Positions 51,870 to 59,486 of a stretch of 64,000 nt of DNA are shown piece by piece. This DNA is from Comamonadaceae bacterium OS-1. GTDB lineage: Bacteria > Pseudomonadota > Gammaproteobacteria > Burkholderiales > Burkholderiaceae_C. Positions within the stretch are counted from its first letter, which is position 1, and each line of letters opens with the position of its first letter. The translations under genes were made by a program, and so were the position numbers. The notes below the pieces were generated by a model. That model was not told the DNA's origin. It ran no database searches and saw nothing but the letters and a program-made list of their open reading frames with translations. The stretch covers positions 4,154,001-4,218,000 of the forward strand of contig AP026969.1 in assembly GCA_027923965.1 (NCBI GenBank), written 5' to 3'.

Positions 51870-52783
51870 TGAGCGCTTCTTTTGCTTCCGCCTTGAAAGC
51901 CGCCCAGGAGGCAGCCGCTTCGCAGCATTATCCGGCGGGCACGCTGTACATCGTGGCCACACCCATCGGCAATCTGTGCGACATCAGCCTGCGGGCCCTG
52001 CACGTGCTGGGTCTGGTGGATGCCATTGCCTGCGAGGACACGCGCCACACCCAGGCCCTGCTGCGCGCCTACGGCATCGACAAATCCAGCGCCCAGCTGC
52101 TGGCGGTGCACCAGCACAACGAGACCGAGGCCGCGCAAAACGTGGTGCGGCGGCTGCAACAGGGCGAGCGCATCGCCTACGCCAGCGACGCAGGCACCCC
52201 GGCCATCAGCGACCCCGGCGCACGGGTGGTGGCAGCGGCGCGGGCCGTGGGTATTGCGGTGGTGCCGCTGCCCGGTGCCAGCAGCATCACGGCGGCGCTG
52301 AGTGCGGCGGGCATCGTACAGGACACGGGTTTTGTGTTCACCGGCTTTTTGCCCAGCAAGGCCACCGAGCGCGACAACGCCGCCCTGGCGCTGCTGGCCG
52401 AGCCGCGCGCCGTGGTGCTGCTGGAAGCGCCGCACCGCATCGAGGCCCTGGCCCGCAGCCTGGCCTGCCTGGGCCCCCGCCCGGTGACGGTGGCACGCGA
52501 GATCACCAAGCAGTTTGAAGAAATCGCCACCGTGCCCGCGCAGGACCTGGTGGCCTGGCTGGCTGCCCAGTCGTCACGCACGCGGGGGGAGTTTGTGCTG
52601 GTCATCCACCCTGCCCCGCCGTCGGAGGCCCCGGCGCAAGACCTGCGGGTGCTCAAGCTGCTGCTGGCCGAGCTGCCGCTGAAAACCGCAGTGCAGCTCT
52701 GCGCCGACATCACCGGCCAGCCGCGCAAAGGCCTGTACAGCGCTGCGCTGGAACTCAAAGAGAATTCAGACGAAGACTCCTGA
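51869..52783 (+). CDS. rsmI: 16S rRNA 2'-O-ribose C1402 methyltransferase
   Basis: RsmI methylates C1402 of 16S rRNA with SAM. The 304-residue protein has GTLYIVATPIGNLCDISLRALHVL, IACEDTRHTQALLRAYGI, YASDAGTPAISDPGARVV and FVFTGFLPSKATERD, plus the C-terminal domain. No ATG fits. The TTG at 51869-51871, preceded by GAGG at 51858-51861, gives a short N-terminal extension before the usual start region. It is divergent from yraN with the start codons sharing one base. A dispersed palindrome follows its stop. Confidence 0.94.
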   Translation: MSASFASALKAAQEAAASQHYPAGTLYIVATPIGNLCDISLRALHVLGLVDAIACEDTRHTQALLRAYGIDKSSAQLLAVHQHNETEAAQNVVRRLQQGERIAYASDAGTPAISDPGARVVAAARAVGIAVVPLPGASSITAALSAAGIVQDTGFVFTGFLPSKATERDNAALALLAEPRAVVLLEAPHRIEALARSLACLGPRPVTVAREITKQFEEIATVPAQDLVAWLAAQSSRTRGEFVLVIHPAPPSEAPAQDLRVLKLLLAELPLKTAVQLCADITGQPRKGLYSAALELKENSDEDS

Positions 52784-52830
52784 ATTTATAGCTGCTCACG
52801 CTTATTGGATAAGCACGAGAAGCCTATTTC
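52784..52830 (+). repeat. Dispersed ~48 bp palindrome, copy 9
   Basis: The arms ATAGCTGCTCACGCTTATTG and GATAAGCACGAGAAGCCTAT are very well preserved. It starts directly after the rsmI stop codon and ends at the stop of the convergent gcr gene. Confidence 0.8.
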
Positions 52831-54805
52831 ATTCAGATTTTGGTGGCCACAGGAAACTGAGCGGATGCTGGCGTAATCGGCGCAGCACGGCGTAGCGCAG
52901 GCGCTGGCGATCCAGCCCGGTCACGCTGTGGGCACCCAGGGCCAGTTGCAGCGCCAGGAAGAAGCTGACCGTCAGGTTCAGCACGCCGATCAGCGGAATG
53001 GCGGCCACGCACCACCAGAACACCGGCATGGTCCACACCAGGTTGCCATAGGCGGCAGCCGCCGCCGACAACTGGCCGGTGGACAGGGTCACGTGGCGGG
53101 CCTCCAGCCCCAGGCCCACAAAGGCCAGCACCGGCGGCAGCAGGCCGAGCATGAAGCCCAGTGAGATGTTCGACGCAAAGCCCGAAATATGCTCGCGCAT
53201 GAAGCGCGCCCAGCGGTCGGCGCGCGGCACGCCCAGCACGCGGGTGATGCGCGGGTTGTAGCGCAGGGCGGAGTCCAGCTGGTGCAGCACAAACCAGTTT
53301 TCCACCGCGCCCGCAATCAGGCTGGCCAAAAACAGCAGCACACCGGTAAAAGCGGCAAACAGCAGAGTGCTGGGACTCAGCAGGCTCAGGGTGTGGAACA
53401 CGTGGTCGGCCTCGACGCGGGTGATCATGTGCTTGCCGCCCGCCCAGAACATGGCAAAGCTGATCAAGAGTACGCAGGGGGTCACCATACCCACATTGCC
53501 CAGCACCGCCGCCACCTGCGAGCGCACCAGGTGGGTGACTTCGTCGACAAACTCTTCAATCGCCCGGCTGTTGCCCAGGTCTTTGAGCTTGGCGGCCATG
53601 GCGGGGGCGGTCATGGCGGGTTGCTTGGTGGCCAGCGTCCAGTGCAGCAGCTGGATCATCACGAAGCTGGCGGCGTACATCACGCCCGACCACATGCCCG
53701 CCCAGAAGGCCGTCAGGCCCACCGCGCCGATCAGAAACTTCAGCAAAGTGGTCAGCGACGTGGCCGCGCCGCCACCGGCGGCCTTGACCAGCATGTCACG
53801 GTACTCGCGGCGGTCGCGGGTGATGTAGTGCTCACCGGTTTCGGCGCTGCGCTCGGTCACCTTGGCGGCCAACATCGAGGCATTGCCGCGCACCAGCGCG
53901 CGCAGGCTGCGGCGTTCCTGCCCGGCATAGGCCAGGCGCACCACCAGACGGCTGGCGCTGGCCTGGGGCGTGGGCGACAGCAGACAGTCCATCAGGTCGC
54001 GCACCCGCAGCAGGCGCTCACGCAGCTGGCGCAGCATGAACACCAGGTTGACCGAGATGCCGTGGTCGTTCAGGTGCGGGTACACGCTGGCCGCCGCCTG
54101 GCGGCACAGCTCCAGCCGCTCGCGCAGACGCTGGGCGGCGGCCTCCAGCTCGGGCTGCTCGCGTGGCGTGGCAATGAAGGCCCGGCGCAGGGCATCTACG
54201 TCGGCGGACAGGCTGTTGAACGGTTCGTCGTGCCGGGCGGCCGCGCTCATGCGCAGGCGCAATTCAGAAGCCACTCCGGTGGCCATGATCTGGTTGCTGC
54301 AAAAAGTGATGGCCTGCAGCAGCTCGTCTTGCCACAGCGTGATGCCGGGCGTGCGCGACGGCGACGACAGCAAATGGCCGATGCGCGCCAAGGTGGCCGC
54401 ATCCAAGGCCGCTATCCAGGCGGCATCCAGCGTGTTGGGCAGCACCAAGCTGAAAAGCTCGGCAGCGTCGGTGGTTTCGGGCGTGCTGGGCAGCAGCTTG
54501 CAGCGCAGGCGGTAACCGAGTTCGCTAAAAAAGGCGGTGCGGGGCGAAAAACCGTAGTCGGACAACACCATGGTGCTGTCCACCGTGTCGGCCAGCACCT
54601 GCCACCAGGTACGCACACGCACTTGCAATTCGGGCCGGGCATCCACCGCATCCAGAAAGCGCTGCACTCGGCTGACCGAATCGTCGGGTGCCCGGTTGTC
54701 GCCGCGGATCCAGTCCAGCAGGCCAATCAGCCACAGATGGCGCTGCGCCAGCGGCGCGTCGGCATCCAGCGTGTCGAGGAGCGAGGTGAGAGTGTGGGTA
54801 GTCAA
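52829..54805 (-). CDS. Gcr-type membrane protein annotated as site-specific recombinase
   Basis: This 658-residue protein belongs to the family named SpecificRecomb (Gcr of Neisseria). It has a large soluble N-terminal half (about 1-350) and then about six membrane helices (LIGAVGLTAFWAGMWSGVMYAASF, VGMVTPCVLLISFAMFWAG and others). The family was named from a gonococcal pilin phase-variation phenotype, but the topology argues against a direct DNA recombinase. It starts with TTG (54803-54805) and has no upstream ATG. It sits at the edge of the tRNA-Arg island but its composition is that of the chromosome. Confidence 0.85.
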   Translation of the reverse strand: MTTHTLTSLLDTLDADAPLAQRHLWLIGLLDWIRGDNRAPDDSVSRVQRFLDAVDARPELQVRVRTWWQVLADTVDSTMVLSDYGFSPRTAFFSELGYRLRCKLLPSTPETTDAAELFSLVLPNTLDAAWIAALDAATLARIGHLLSSPSRTPGITLWQDELLQAITFCSNQIMATGVASELRLRMSAAARHDEPFNSLSADVDALRRAFIATPREQPELEAAAQRLRERLELCRQAAASVYPHLNDHGISVNLVFMLRQLRERLLRVRDLMDCLLSPTPQASASRLVVRLAYAGQERRSLRALVRGNASMLAAKVTERSAETGEHYITRDRREYRDMLVKAAGGGAATSLTTLLKFLIGAVGLTAFWAGMWSGVMYAASFVMIQLLHWTLATKQPAMTAPAMAAKLKDLGNSRAIEEFVDEVTHLVRSQVAAVLGNVGMVTPCVLLISFAMFWAGGKHMITRVEADHVFHTLSLLSPSTLLFAAFTGVLLFLASLIAGAVENWFVLHQLDSALRYNPRITRVLGVPRADRWARFMREHISGFASNISLGFMLGLLPPVLAFVGLGLEARHVTLSTGQLSAAAAAYGNLVWTMPVFWWCVAAIPLIGVLNLTVSFFLALQLALGAHSVTGLDRQRLRYAVLRRLRQHPLSFLWPPKSE

Positions 54806-55129
54806 TGCGATGGGTGTTCTCTAGGGTTTTGGAGCAGTCCATTCTAGAGAAGTTGGTGCGGCTGGCGGGGATACCACATGCAAGAGCCCCACTCTCAGGC
54901 AAGCCAATGTCGGTTAAGACCCTCAGAGATTACGATTTCCATCATGACCGAAGTTTGTAGGGCAGTTTCCGTTCGGGACAAGCACTTTCTGTCCGGTGTG
55001 TCAGCCATTTCCGCGCTCTGTAGAATAGTTGTAACTTAACAATTACAAGTTGCCCAGTATCGGATTTTGACGATTAGCCACCCTGCATTGGCACTCGACT
55101 TTCAACTGGCGTGACAAGGAAGCAGGGAC
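54806..55129. other. Intergenic region holding the left attachment site and island promoter
   Basis: No gene is seen. The first 48 bases belong to the gcr upstream region. At 54854 a 19-base copy of the tRNA-Arg 3' end begins, after which the composition becomes AT-richer. Near 55030-55052 an inverted repeat (TTGTAACTTAACAATTACAA) lies about 80 bases before the first island gene and could be an operator or promoter element. Confidence 0.5.
54854..54872. repeat. Left attachment repeat (copy of the tRNA-Arg 3' end)
   Basis: TGGTGCGGCTGGCGGGGAT is identical to 58057-58075, the 3' end of tRNA-Arg(CCG) read on the opposite strand. After this point the sequences differ. This is the standard footprint of integration into a tRNA gene. 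Confidence 0.85.
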
Positions 55130-56191
55130 ATGAGTAAAACAGAGGTGCCCACTCCTGAGGCTGCAAGAAAGTATGTCAGCGACGGCATCCATGGTGTTGG
55201 AGGACTGCGCGAGGCAGCTGAAGGATTGAGATACAAAACTCTTCCTACGTTTATGGGCAAGTGGAGTTCTTTGACGCTTGTAAGCGTGTTTGCGTTGCTC
55301 GTGAGGGTAGGCATCGTCTGCCTAGCCGCACTATTCCCAATTCTTGTGAAGAAACTGGCGATGCCGCCCGTGCCAGGCCCTGGAACAAACGCACCAGCAT
55401 CTATGCAAGACGCATTTGGAGTGATTGTTGGAGCAATTCAAACAGCAACATCGATGGACTATTTTCTAGGTGTCGTCGCTATCGTGTTAGTTGGAGTTCC
55501 AAAGTTGCTAGATATGTTTGGCAAAGAGTCGAGGGTGGGTCATCACACGCCATTCATGGATCTAACTGCTGCGATTCGGCAGATGCCAGTAAAAGATAAG
55601 GCAAGCCTTGCTGAGATGGGCGGTGCCATTCGCCTCACACTTCTAGCGCTCAGGGAAGAAATGTCGCTGCTAATTGATGCGCGCACTAGTAGCGATGTTA
55701 CCGACGTAGCGCTCCTTGAGTTTTGTGACGCAGATGGGGCTCGCATGCAGGTGCGAGCTAGGACGGCCAACCACGAAGAGTTAAATCGTCCAAATGATGC
55801 ACCACGTTTCGTAGCGTATTACGTGGCCCAAGAAGGACGCAACTTTGCAGAGCACAACTTTACAAACAAGCGAAATCCATTTCCTGCTAAGCGTGTGTCT
55901 GTTCGCGGGGCGCACGATGTGAATTACAGGAGTGTTCTTTATATGCCCATGATGGTTTCCGTGAAAAGCTCCTCAGAGGCAAAGGACCAACCAGAGCAGA
56001 TAGTCGATTATTGCGTTGGCGTGATTTGTGTGCACAGTTCGAAGCCCTACCGATTTTGGCGCTGGGGAGACCACAAAAAGGGTACGGGCGGATTTGCGGA
56101 CGTTGCATTCAGCCGCGCTCTGCCATACATTGCGATTATTGAACAACTGCTAAGCCGAACTGCTTACAAGGTCAAGCTGGAGGTCAAATGA
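55130..56191 (+). CDS. Island membrane protein with GAF-like domain
   Basis: I do not recognise a named family. The 353-residue protein has a soluble N-terminus, two hydrophobic helices (about 48-76, LTLVSVFALLVRVGIVCLAALFPILV; and about 109-128, YFLGVVAIVLVGVPKLLDMF) and a cytoplasmic C-terminal half. That half has the mixed alpha/beta pattern of a GAF-type sensor (TDVALLEFCDADGARMQVRARTAN, RFVAYYVAQEGRNFAEHNF, VLYMPMMVSV, VGVICVHSS). AAGGA precedes the ATG. Its stop overlaps the ATG of the 76-residue gene. Its codon use is AT-richer than the chromosome. A membrane sensor in a defence unit is a guess. Confidence 0.7.
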   Translation: MSKTEVPTPEAARKYVSDGIHGVGGLREAAEGLRYKTLPTFMGKWSSLTLVSVFALLVRVGIVCLAALFPILVKKLAMPPVPGPGTNAPASMQDAFGVIVGAIQTATSMDYFLGVVAIVLVGVPKLLDMFGKESRVGHHTPFMDLTAAIRQMPVKDKASLAEMGGAIRLTLLALREEMSLLIDARTSSDVTDVALLEFCDADGARMQVRARTANHEELNRPNDAPRFVAYYVAQEGRNFAEHNFTNKRNPFPAKRVSVRGAHDVNYRSVLYMPMMVSVKSSSEAKDQPEQIVDYCVGVICVHSSKPYRFWRWGDHKKGTGGFADVAFSRALPYIAIIEQLLSRTAYKVKLEVK

Positions 56192-56418
56192 AACATGTTC
56201 ATAAAACTACAACACTGCCCCCCCAACCGTCAGAACTGCGCGACACAATTGAGCAAATTGGGATTGCTCGTTTCGTGAGCAGAATCAATTCTGGCGTGAT
56301 TCCAAACGAAGCCGGTTATGCAGCTCTTGAGCGTTTTGTTGAAGATGCCAAACGACGTCCGCTAATTAGTAGGTTGACAAGTGTGATGCTTGGCAACAAG
56401 GACACCTACACGCGCTGA
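56188..56418 (+). CDS. Island small protein (76 residues)
   Basis: No family is recognised. The predicted product is helical and charged, with no membrane segment (LRDTIEQIGIARFVSRINSG, ALERFVEDAKRRPLISRL). GGAGG lies six bases before the ATG, which overlaps the upstream stop (ATGA), so it is co-translated with the membrane protein and probably works with it. Its length and strong ribosome site support a real gene. Confidence 0.65.
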   Translation: MKHVHKTTTLPPQPSELRDTIEQIGIARFVSRINSGVIPNEAGYAALERFVEDAKRRPLISRLTSVMLGNKDTYTR

Positions 56419-56485
56419 TTTCTTGTGCAAAAAATTGCTCAGATAGGGGCCCCCAAACCTCATGACCCGAGGGATGCAATCGTAA

Positions 56486-56707
56486 AGTCGTGAGATTGCC
56501 AGCGGTAGGGATGTAGCCAGAGCATCACTTAAAGCAACTGGCAAGACTCATCGGGGCAAAGACAGTCTAGGCCGTCCAGCGCTAGCAGACGCTGCAACAG
56601 TTAGCACATGGCGCAACGACAACAAGGCCAGCATCGCCATCACGCCAAAGCATTTCAGCCTGTCTGACTCCACTGTAAAGCGCTACTGCATGGCGCAAGC
56701 AGCGTAA
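56486..56707 (+). pseudogene. C-terminal relic of a serine recombinase (resolvase/invertase)
   Basis: The frame reads REIASGRDVARASLKATGKT, then KDSLGRPALADAA and ends ITPKHFSLSDSTVKRYC followed by a stop. GxSLGRP followed by a helix-turn-helix ending in STVKRY is the normal C-terminus of resolvase-type serine recombinases. The catalytic domain with the active serine is missing and a stop lies directly upstream. It cannot be functional alone and marks past transposon or island activity. Confidence 0.7.
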
Positions 56708-56926
56708 CAGGACTGGCAGGCAAAGTAGAAACGGTTTGACTTGGTGCTGTAGCCTCCAAACCGTTTTAAAGCCGCAGAGCAAGGGGCAATCCAGGATCAC
56801 AGCCGGTAACCCACGACCTACAGGGTCCCAGGAGGCAGCGCCATGACATTAGCTTTGCGCGGTGTTACCGTTTTTACTAAAGGGTGCCATCGGCCAGGAA
56901 CGGACATCGGCGAAGCTACCTGGCTC
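56708..56926. other. Gap between recombinase relic and TIR gene
   Basis: No gene is supported. The region contains the hairpin at 56729-56766 and an unassigned 160-base stretch leading to the TIR gene stop. Confidence 0.5.
56729..56767 (+). terminator. Terminator-like hairpin after the recombinase relic
   Basis: AAACGGTTTG and CAAACCGTTT (10 bp, perfect) enclose an 18-base loop and are followed by one more T and TAAA. It probably ended the recombinase transcript. Confidence 0.6.
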
Positions 56927-57685
56927 CTACAATTGGACCAACTTATGCTGGATAGCGTAATGCTTGCCCGTGTTTGTAAGCAAAATAAAGTCGCGACTCT
57001 TGCTGAGCCAAGCGATAAGCCCTTGATCCATTGCCTCCTGCATGTAGATATCCAACATGATCCGCGACATTGGCGCTTTCCCGAAAATGTAGCTATAGGG
57101 AATGGCGCTAGATGCATCGGACTCGAACAAGGTCACGATTGTTTTCATCACTTCTAAAACACCGTCACCGGTCTTCTCGACGGGGGTATCGGCCACAGGT
57201 ACGAAAGGGTTGTTCGATACTGGTGGTGCCACATAGAGCGGAGCACCATGAATGGTGCGCACGAGCTCATCGAAGGCGAGTTCCATCTGATCCGCACGTG
57301 AGAAATCCAGATACAACTTCGACTGAAGGAACGTTGGCACAGCGTGAGATCCCGACTGCCGGATCAACGGGATGATCTTGTTCGAGTCGATGCGCATAAG
57401 AAGATCAGCTGTGACGATCATCTTTTCGTAACCAACACCGCCAGCGCCAGTGTTAGCCTTTTGGACGTAATTTTCGGTGCAGATCATAAGTACGCGGTCA
57501 GCGATAGCGAGGTTCTGCTCCATGAAATGGGGCAAATCGTCGCCGGGACCCAGAGACCACTGATCGATGATCGATTCGACGCCGTTGTTGCGGAGCCGGG
57601 TTGCGAGGTCAAGTACCCACTTTTTATGCTCTAGCGAATCGTGCGAATAAGAAAGAAATGCTTTCGGGATCGTGCTGGTGGCCAA
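56927..57685 (-). CDS. TIR/SEFIR-domain protein
   Basis: This 252-residue protein has an N-terminal TIR/SEFIR domain (about 7-130: PKAFLSYSHDSLEHKKWV, DQWSLGPGDDLPHFMEQ as BB loop region, DRVLMICTENYVQKA). Glu87 in GGVGYEKMI lies where TIR NADases keep the catalytic glutamate. The C-terminal part (about 175-252) looks like a winged-helix fold (IMLDIYMQEAMDQGLIAWL, FILLTNTGKHYA). Bacterial TIR proteins often act in anti-phage defence by NAD depletion or signal production. It starts with TTG (57685-57683) preceded by GGAG, and it lies opposite the other island genes. Confidence 0.85.
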   Translation of the reverse strand: MATSTIPKAFLSYSHDSLEHKKWVLDLATRLRNNGVESIIDQWSLGPGDDLPHFMEQNLAIADRVLMICTENYVQKANTGAGGVGYEKMIVTADLLMRIDSNKIIPLIRQSGSHAVPTFLQSKLYLDFSRADQMELAFDELVRTIHGAPLYVAPPVSNNPFVPVADTPVEKTGDGVLEVMKTIVTLFESDASSAIPYSYIFGKAPMSRIMLDIYMQEAMDQGLIAWLSKSRDFILLTNTGKHYAIQHKLVQL

Positions 57686-58056
57686 AGTCTCGCTCCAATT
57701 TTCTGTGAGGGAATTTTGACAGATCAGCGCTACATCAAAGACTCTACTTCACAGCATCGGCAACAGGACTGCAGTCCACTGCACAGCAGGCAACCCCAAG
57801 CCCTCTAGAGCATTTAAGGGCCATATTTTGAAGGCTTGGACGACTGACAACATGCCATCCATCTCGGTTAAGCCAAGCAACCGACGTTGCTATATTTTTC
57901 ATAGCGAAAATTACTGCCACGGCAGTAGTGGTGCTTGGACTGAGAAAAATTTTTAAGCTGTAAGCAACTTGCTTACATAGGCGCTCACATCAAATCTTGA
58001 AGCTATTATTCTGATAGCCACGAACTTAGTTTGATAGCCACGAACCTAGTGTTTAA
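57686..58056. other. Right end of the island, non-coding
   Basis: No gene is seen. It holds the TIR gene promoter (minus strand), a GTAAGC-AACTT-GCTTAC inverted repeat at 57960-57976 and a pair of 19-base direct repeats at 58012-58050 just before the attachment site. Confidence 0.5.
58012..58050. repeat. Two 19-base direct repeats at the island edge
   Basis: TGATAGCCACGAACTTAGT (58012-58030) and TGATAGCCACGAACCTAGT (58032-58050) differ at one position and are spaced 20 bases apart. They end seven bases before the attachment repeat. Such repeats can be arm-type sites for an integrase or excisionase. Confidence 0.8.
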
Positions 58057-58132
58057 TGGTGCGGCTGGCGGGGATCGAACCCACGACCCTTGGCTTCGGA
58101 GGCCAATACTCTATCCACTGAGCTACAGCCGC
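58057..58132 (-). tRNA. tRNA-Arg (CCG anticodon)
   Basis: The 76-base gene starts GCGGCTGTAGCTCAGTGG and ends with a CCA that is encoded. Acceptor arms GCGGCTG/CAGCCGC pair fully. The anticodon arm TTGGCCTCCGAAGCCAA shows CCG, which reads Arg codon CGG. The T arm GTGGGTTCGATCCC is intact. Its 3' end is the attachment site of the island, and the island lies on its 3' side, so integration restored the gene. Confidence 0.97.
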
Positions 58133-58262
58133 AACGTGGGCGATTGTAGCCGCTGGCCGTGGTGGCCAAAAACTGGCGATACGCGGGGCCTGTAAAGGGG
58201 CGACGGTTATACTCGCGGGCTGACTAGCCCCCCCGATTTGTACCCGATGTTTTGAGGACACC

Positions 58263-58844
58263 ATGAGCGCCAACCCCCATGACCACGCGGCAGAAGAAGA
58301 CCACACCGGTCCCATCAAAAATCCCAAGCAACTGCTGCTGGCGGTGTTTTTCTCGTTCGTGATTCCGATTTTTGCGATCATTGGCCTGGTGTTCTATGTG
58401 GTGTCTGACGCCAAACCGGCGGGCACCACCTCGGCCGACTCCATGACCCTGGGCGGCGTGACCGAGCAGTCGCAAAGCAAGGCCATGGCCGCCCGCATCC
58501 AGAAGATCGGTGCCGTGGAAATCCGCGATGCCAACCGCGAACTCAAATCCGGCGAAGAAGTCTTCAAGGCCCAGTGCACCAACTGCCACACCGCAGGCCT
58601 GGTGGGCGCGCCCAAGTTTGGCGATGCCGCGGCCTGGGGCCCCCGCATCAAAACCGGCTATGAGACGCTGCTGCACTCCGCCATGGTGGGCAAGGGCGCC
58701 ATGGGCGCACAAAGTGGTGGCGACTTTGACGATACCGAAGTGGCCAGTGCCGTGGTCTATATGGCCAATGCCGGAGGCGCCAGCTTCCCCGTGCCGAAAA
58801 AACCCGCCGCCGCCGCCGAAGGCGCAGCGTCTGCCGCCAAGTAA
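58263..58844 (+). CDS. Membrane-anchored class I cytochrome c5
   Basis: This 193-residue protein has one N-terminal membrane helix (about 24-46) and a periplasmic haem domain. The haem site is Cys105-Thr-Asn-Cys108-His109, with a likely distal Met in MVGKGAMGA. The sequence SGEEVFKAQCTNCHTAGLVGAPKFGDAAAWGPRI fits the cytochrome c5/c555 group, which passes electrons to terminal oxidases. An Ala/Pro-rich tail ends the protein. A strong terminator follows. Confidence 0.94.
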   Translation: MSANPHDHAAEEDHTGPIKNPKQLLLAVFFSFVIPIFAIIGLVFYVVSDAKPAGTTSADSMTLGGVTEQSQSKAMAARIQKIGAVEIRDANRELKSGEEVFKAQCTNCHTAGLVGAPKFGDAAAWGPRIKTGYETLLHSAMVGKGAMGAQSGGDFDDTEVASAVVYMANAGGASFPVPKKPAAAAEGAASAAK

Positions 58845-58861
58845 GCGCACAACGTACCCCC

Positions 58862-58888
58862 AAAAAGGCCGGTTCATCCGGCCTTTTT
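58862..58888 (+). terminator. Terminator after the cytochrome gene
   Basis: An 11 bp perfect stem (58862-58872 with 58878-58888, arm CCGGCCTTTTT) and a five-base loop end in a T run. Confidence 0.92.
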
Positions 58889-58898
58889 TATGCATGAA

Positions 58899-58945
58899 AT
58901 ATGCCTCTTGTGCTTACCAGATAAGCGTGAGAAGCTATTATTTTG
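58899..58945 (-). repeat. Dispersed ~48 bp palindrome, copy 10
   Basis: On the minus strand it reads ATAGCTTCTCACGCTTATC and GGTAAGCACAAGAGGCATAT. It sits between the cytochrome terminator and the end of the convergent gene. Confidence 0.75.
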
Positions 58946-59480
58946 GTAGTAATTGGGGGCTGGGCACGTAGCCGAACCGCGCGGGCAATTGGGCGGCTTC
59001 CTCGGGCTGGGGCACCCACAGGCCTTTTTCCACCGCGTCGGCGGCAAAGCCCATGTCCAGGGTGTGCACCAGGCCAAAGCCGAGGTCGGTGTCGAGGTAC
59101 AGGCGGCCTTGTTCGTCCAGCACACAGCGCTGCACCCGTGCGGCCAGGCCGGTGTGGGCCTGTACCGAGAAGTCGGGTTGCACGCGCCACACGTAGGGCG
59201 TGGCTTCCAGCTCCACATAGACCCGCTGCGGCCCGTTCTGGAAGAACCAGCGGCCCTGGCGGTCGCTCTCGTAGTTGCGCTGGATGAAGTCGATCAGCTT
59301 CTCGTGCAGCAGCCGCGAGCCCTTGCTCTGCGCCGTGGCCCCGGCACCTGCAAACGGCCCCGCCGCCTGCGCCGGGTCGTCCCGCAGGTACCAGTTGCCG
59401 CGCGCGTCCAGGGCCAGCCAGCCATAGCAGTCGGGTACGTTGGGCCATTTGGCGATGGCTTGTTTGACGATGTCGTCCAT
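58938..59480 (-). CDS. Conserved hypothetical protein (180 residues)
   Basis: I do not recognise a characterised family. The cytoplasmic-looking 180-residue product has many aromatic residues (GWLALDARGNWYLRDD, RQGRWFFQNGPQRVYVELEATPYVWRV) and alternates short beta strands. It ends in a domain with GRLYLDTDLGFGLVHTLDM. It starts six bases after the YheT-like hydrolase stop, so it is co-transcribed with it. Proteins like this seem common in Burkholderiales, but I cannot name a function. Confidence 0.75.
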   Translation of the reverse strand: MDDIVKQAIAKWPNVPDCYGWLALDARGNWYLRDDPAQAAGPFAGAGATAQSKGSRLLHEKLIDFIQRNYESDRQGRWFFQNGPQRVYVELEATPYVWRVQPDFSVQAHTGLAARVQRCVLDEQGRLYLDTDLGFGLVHTLDMGFAADAVEKGLWVPQPEEAAQLPARFGYVPSPQLLPK

Positions 59481-59486
59481 AGCGTC

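Larger units (their letters stand above)
54854..58075. mobile_element. 3.2 kb genomic island integrated at tRNA-Arg(CCG)
   Basis: The block is bounded by the 19 bp direct repeat at 54854-54872 and 58057-58075. It is visibly AT-richer than the flanking chromosome. It carries a membrane/GAF-like protein, a small protein, a serine recombinase relic and a TIR-domain protein. No integrase, excisionase or replication gene is found, so it is a decayed or satellite-type element that would need a helper to move. Confidence 0.8.

Noticed and set aside
52829..54805. Reading Gcr as the integrase of the tRNA-Arg island
   Set aside because: The family has many membrane helices and no recombinase catalytic motif. 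It is chromosomal in composition and lies outside the att repeat.
56818..57157. Short frames overlapping the TIR gene end
   Set aside because: They are shadows of the TIR gene or use unsupported starts.
57994..58012. Partial resemblance to the dispersed palindrome (TTGAAGCTATTATTCTG)
   Set aside because: Too short and one-sided to call a copy.
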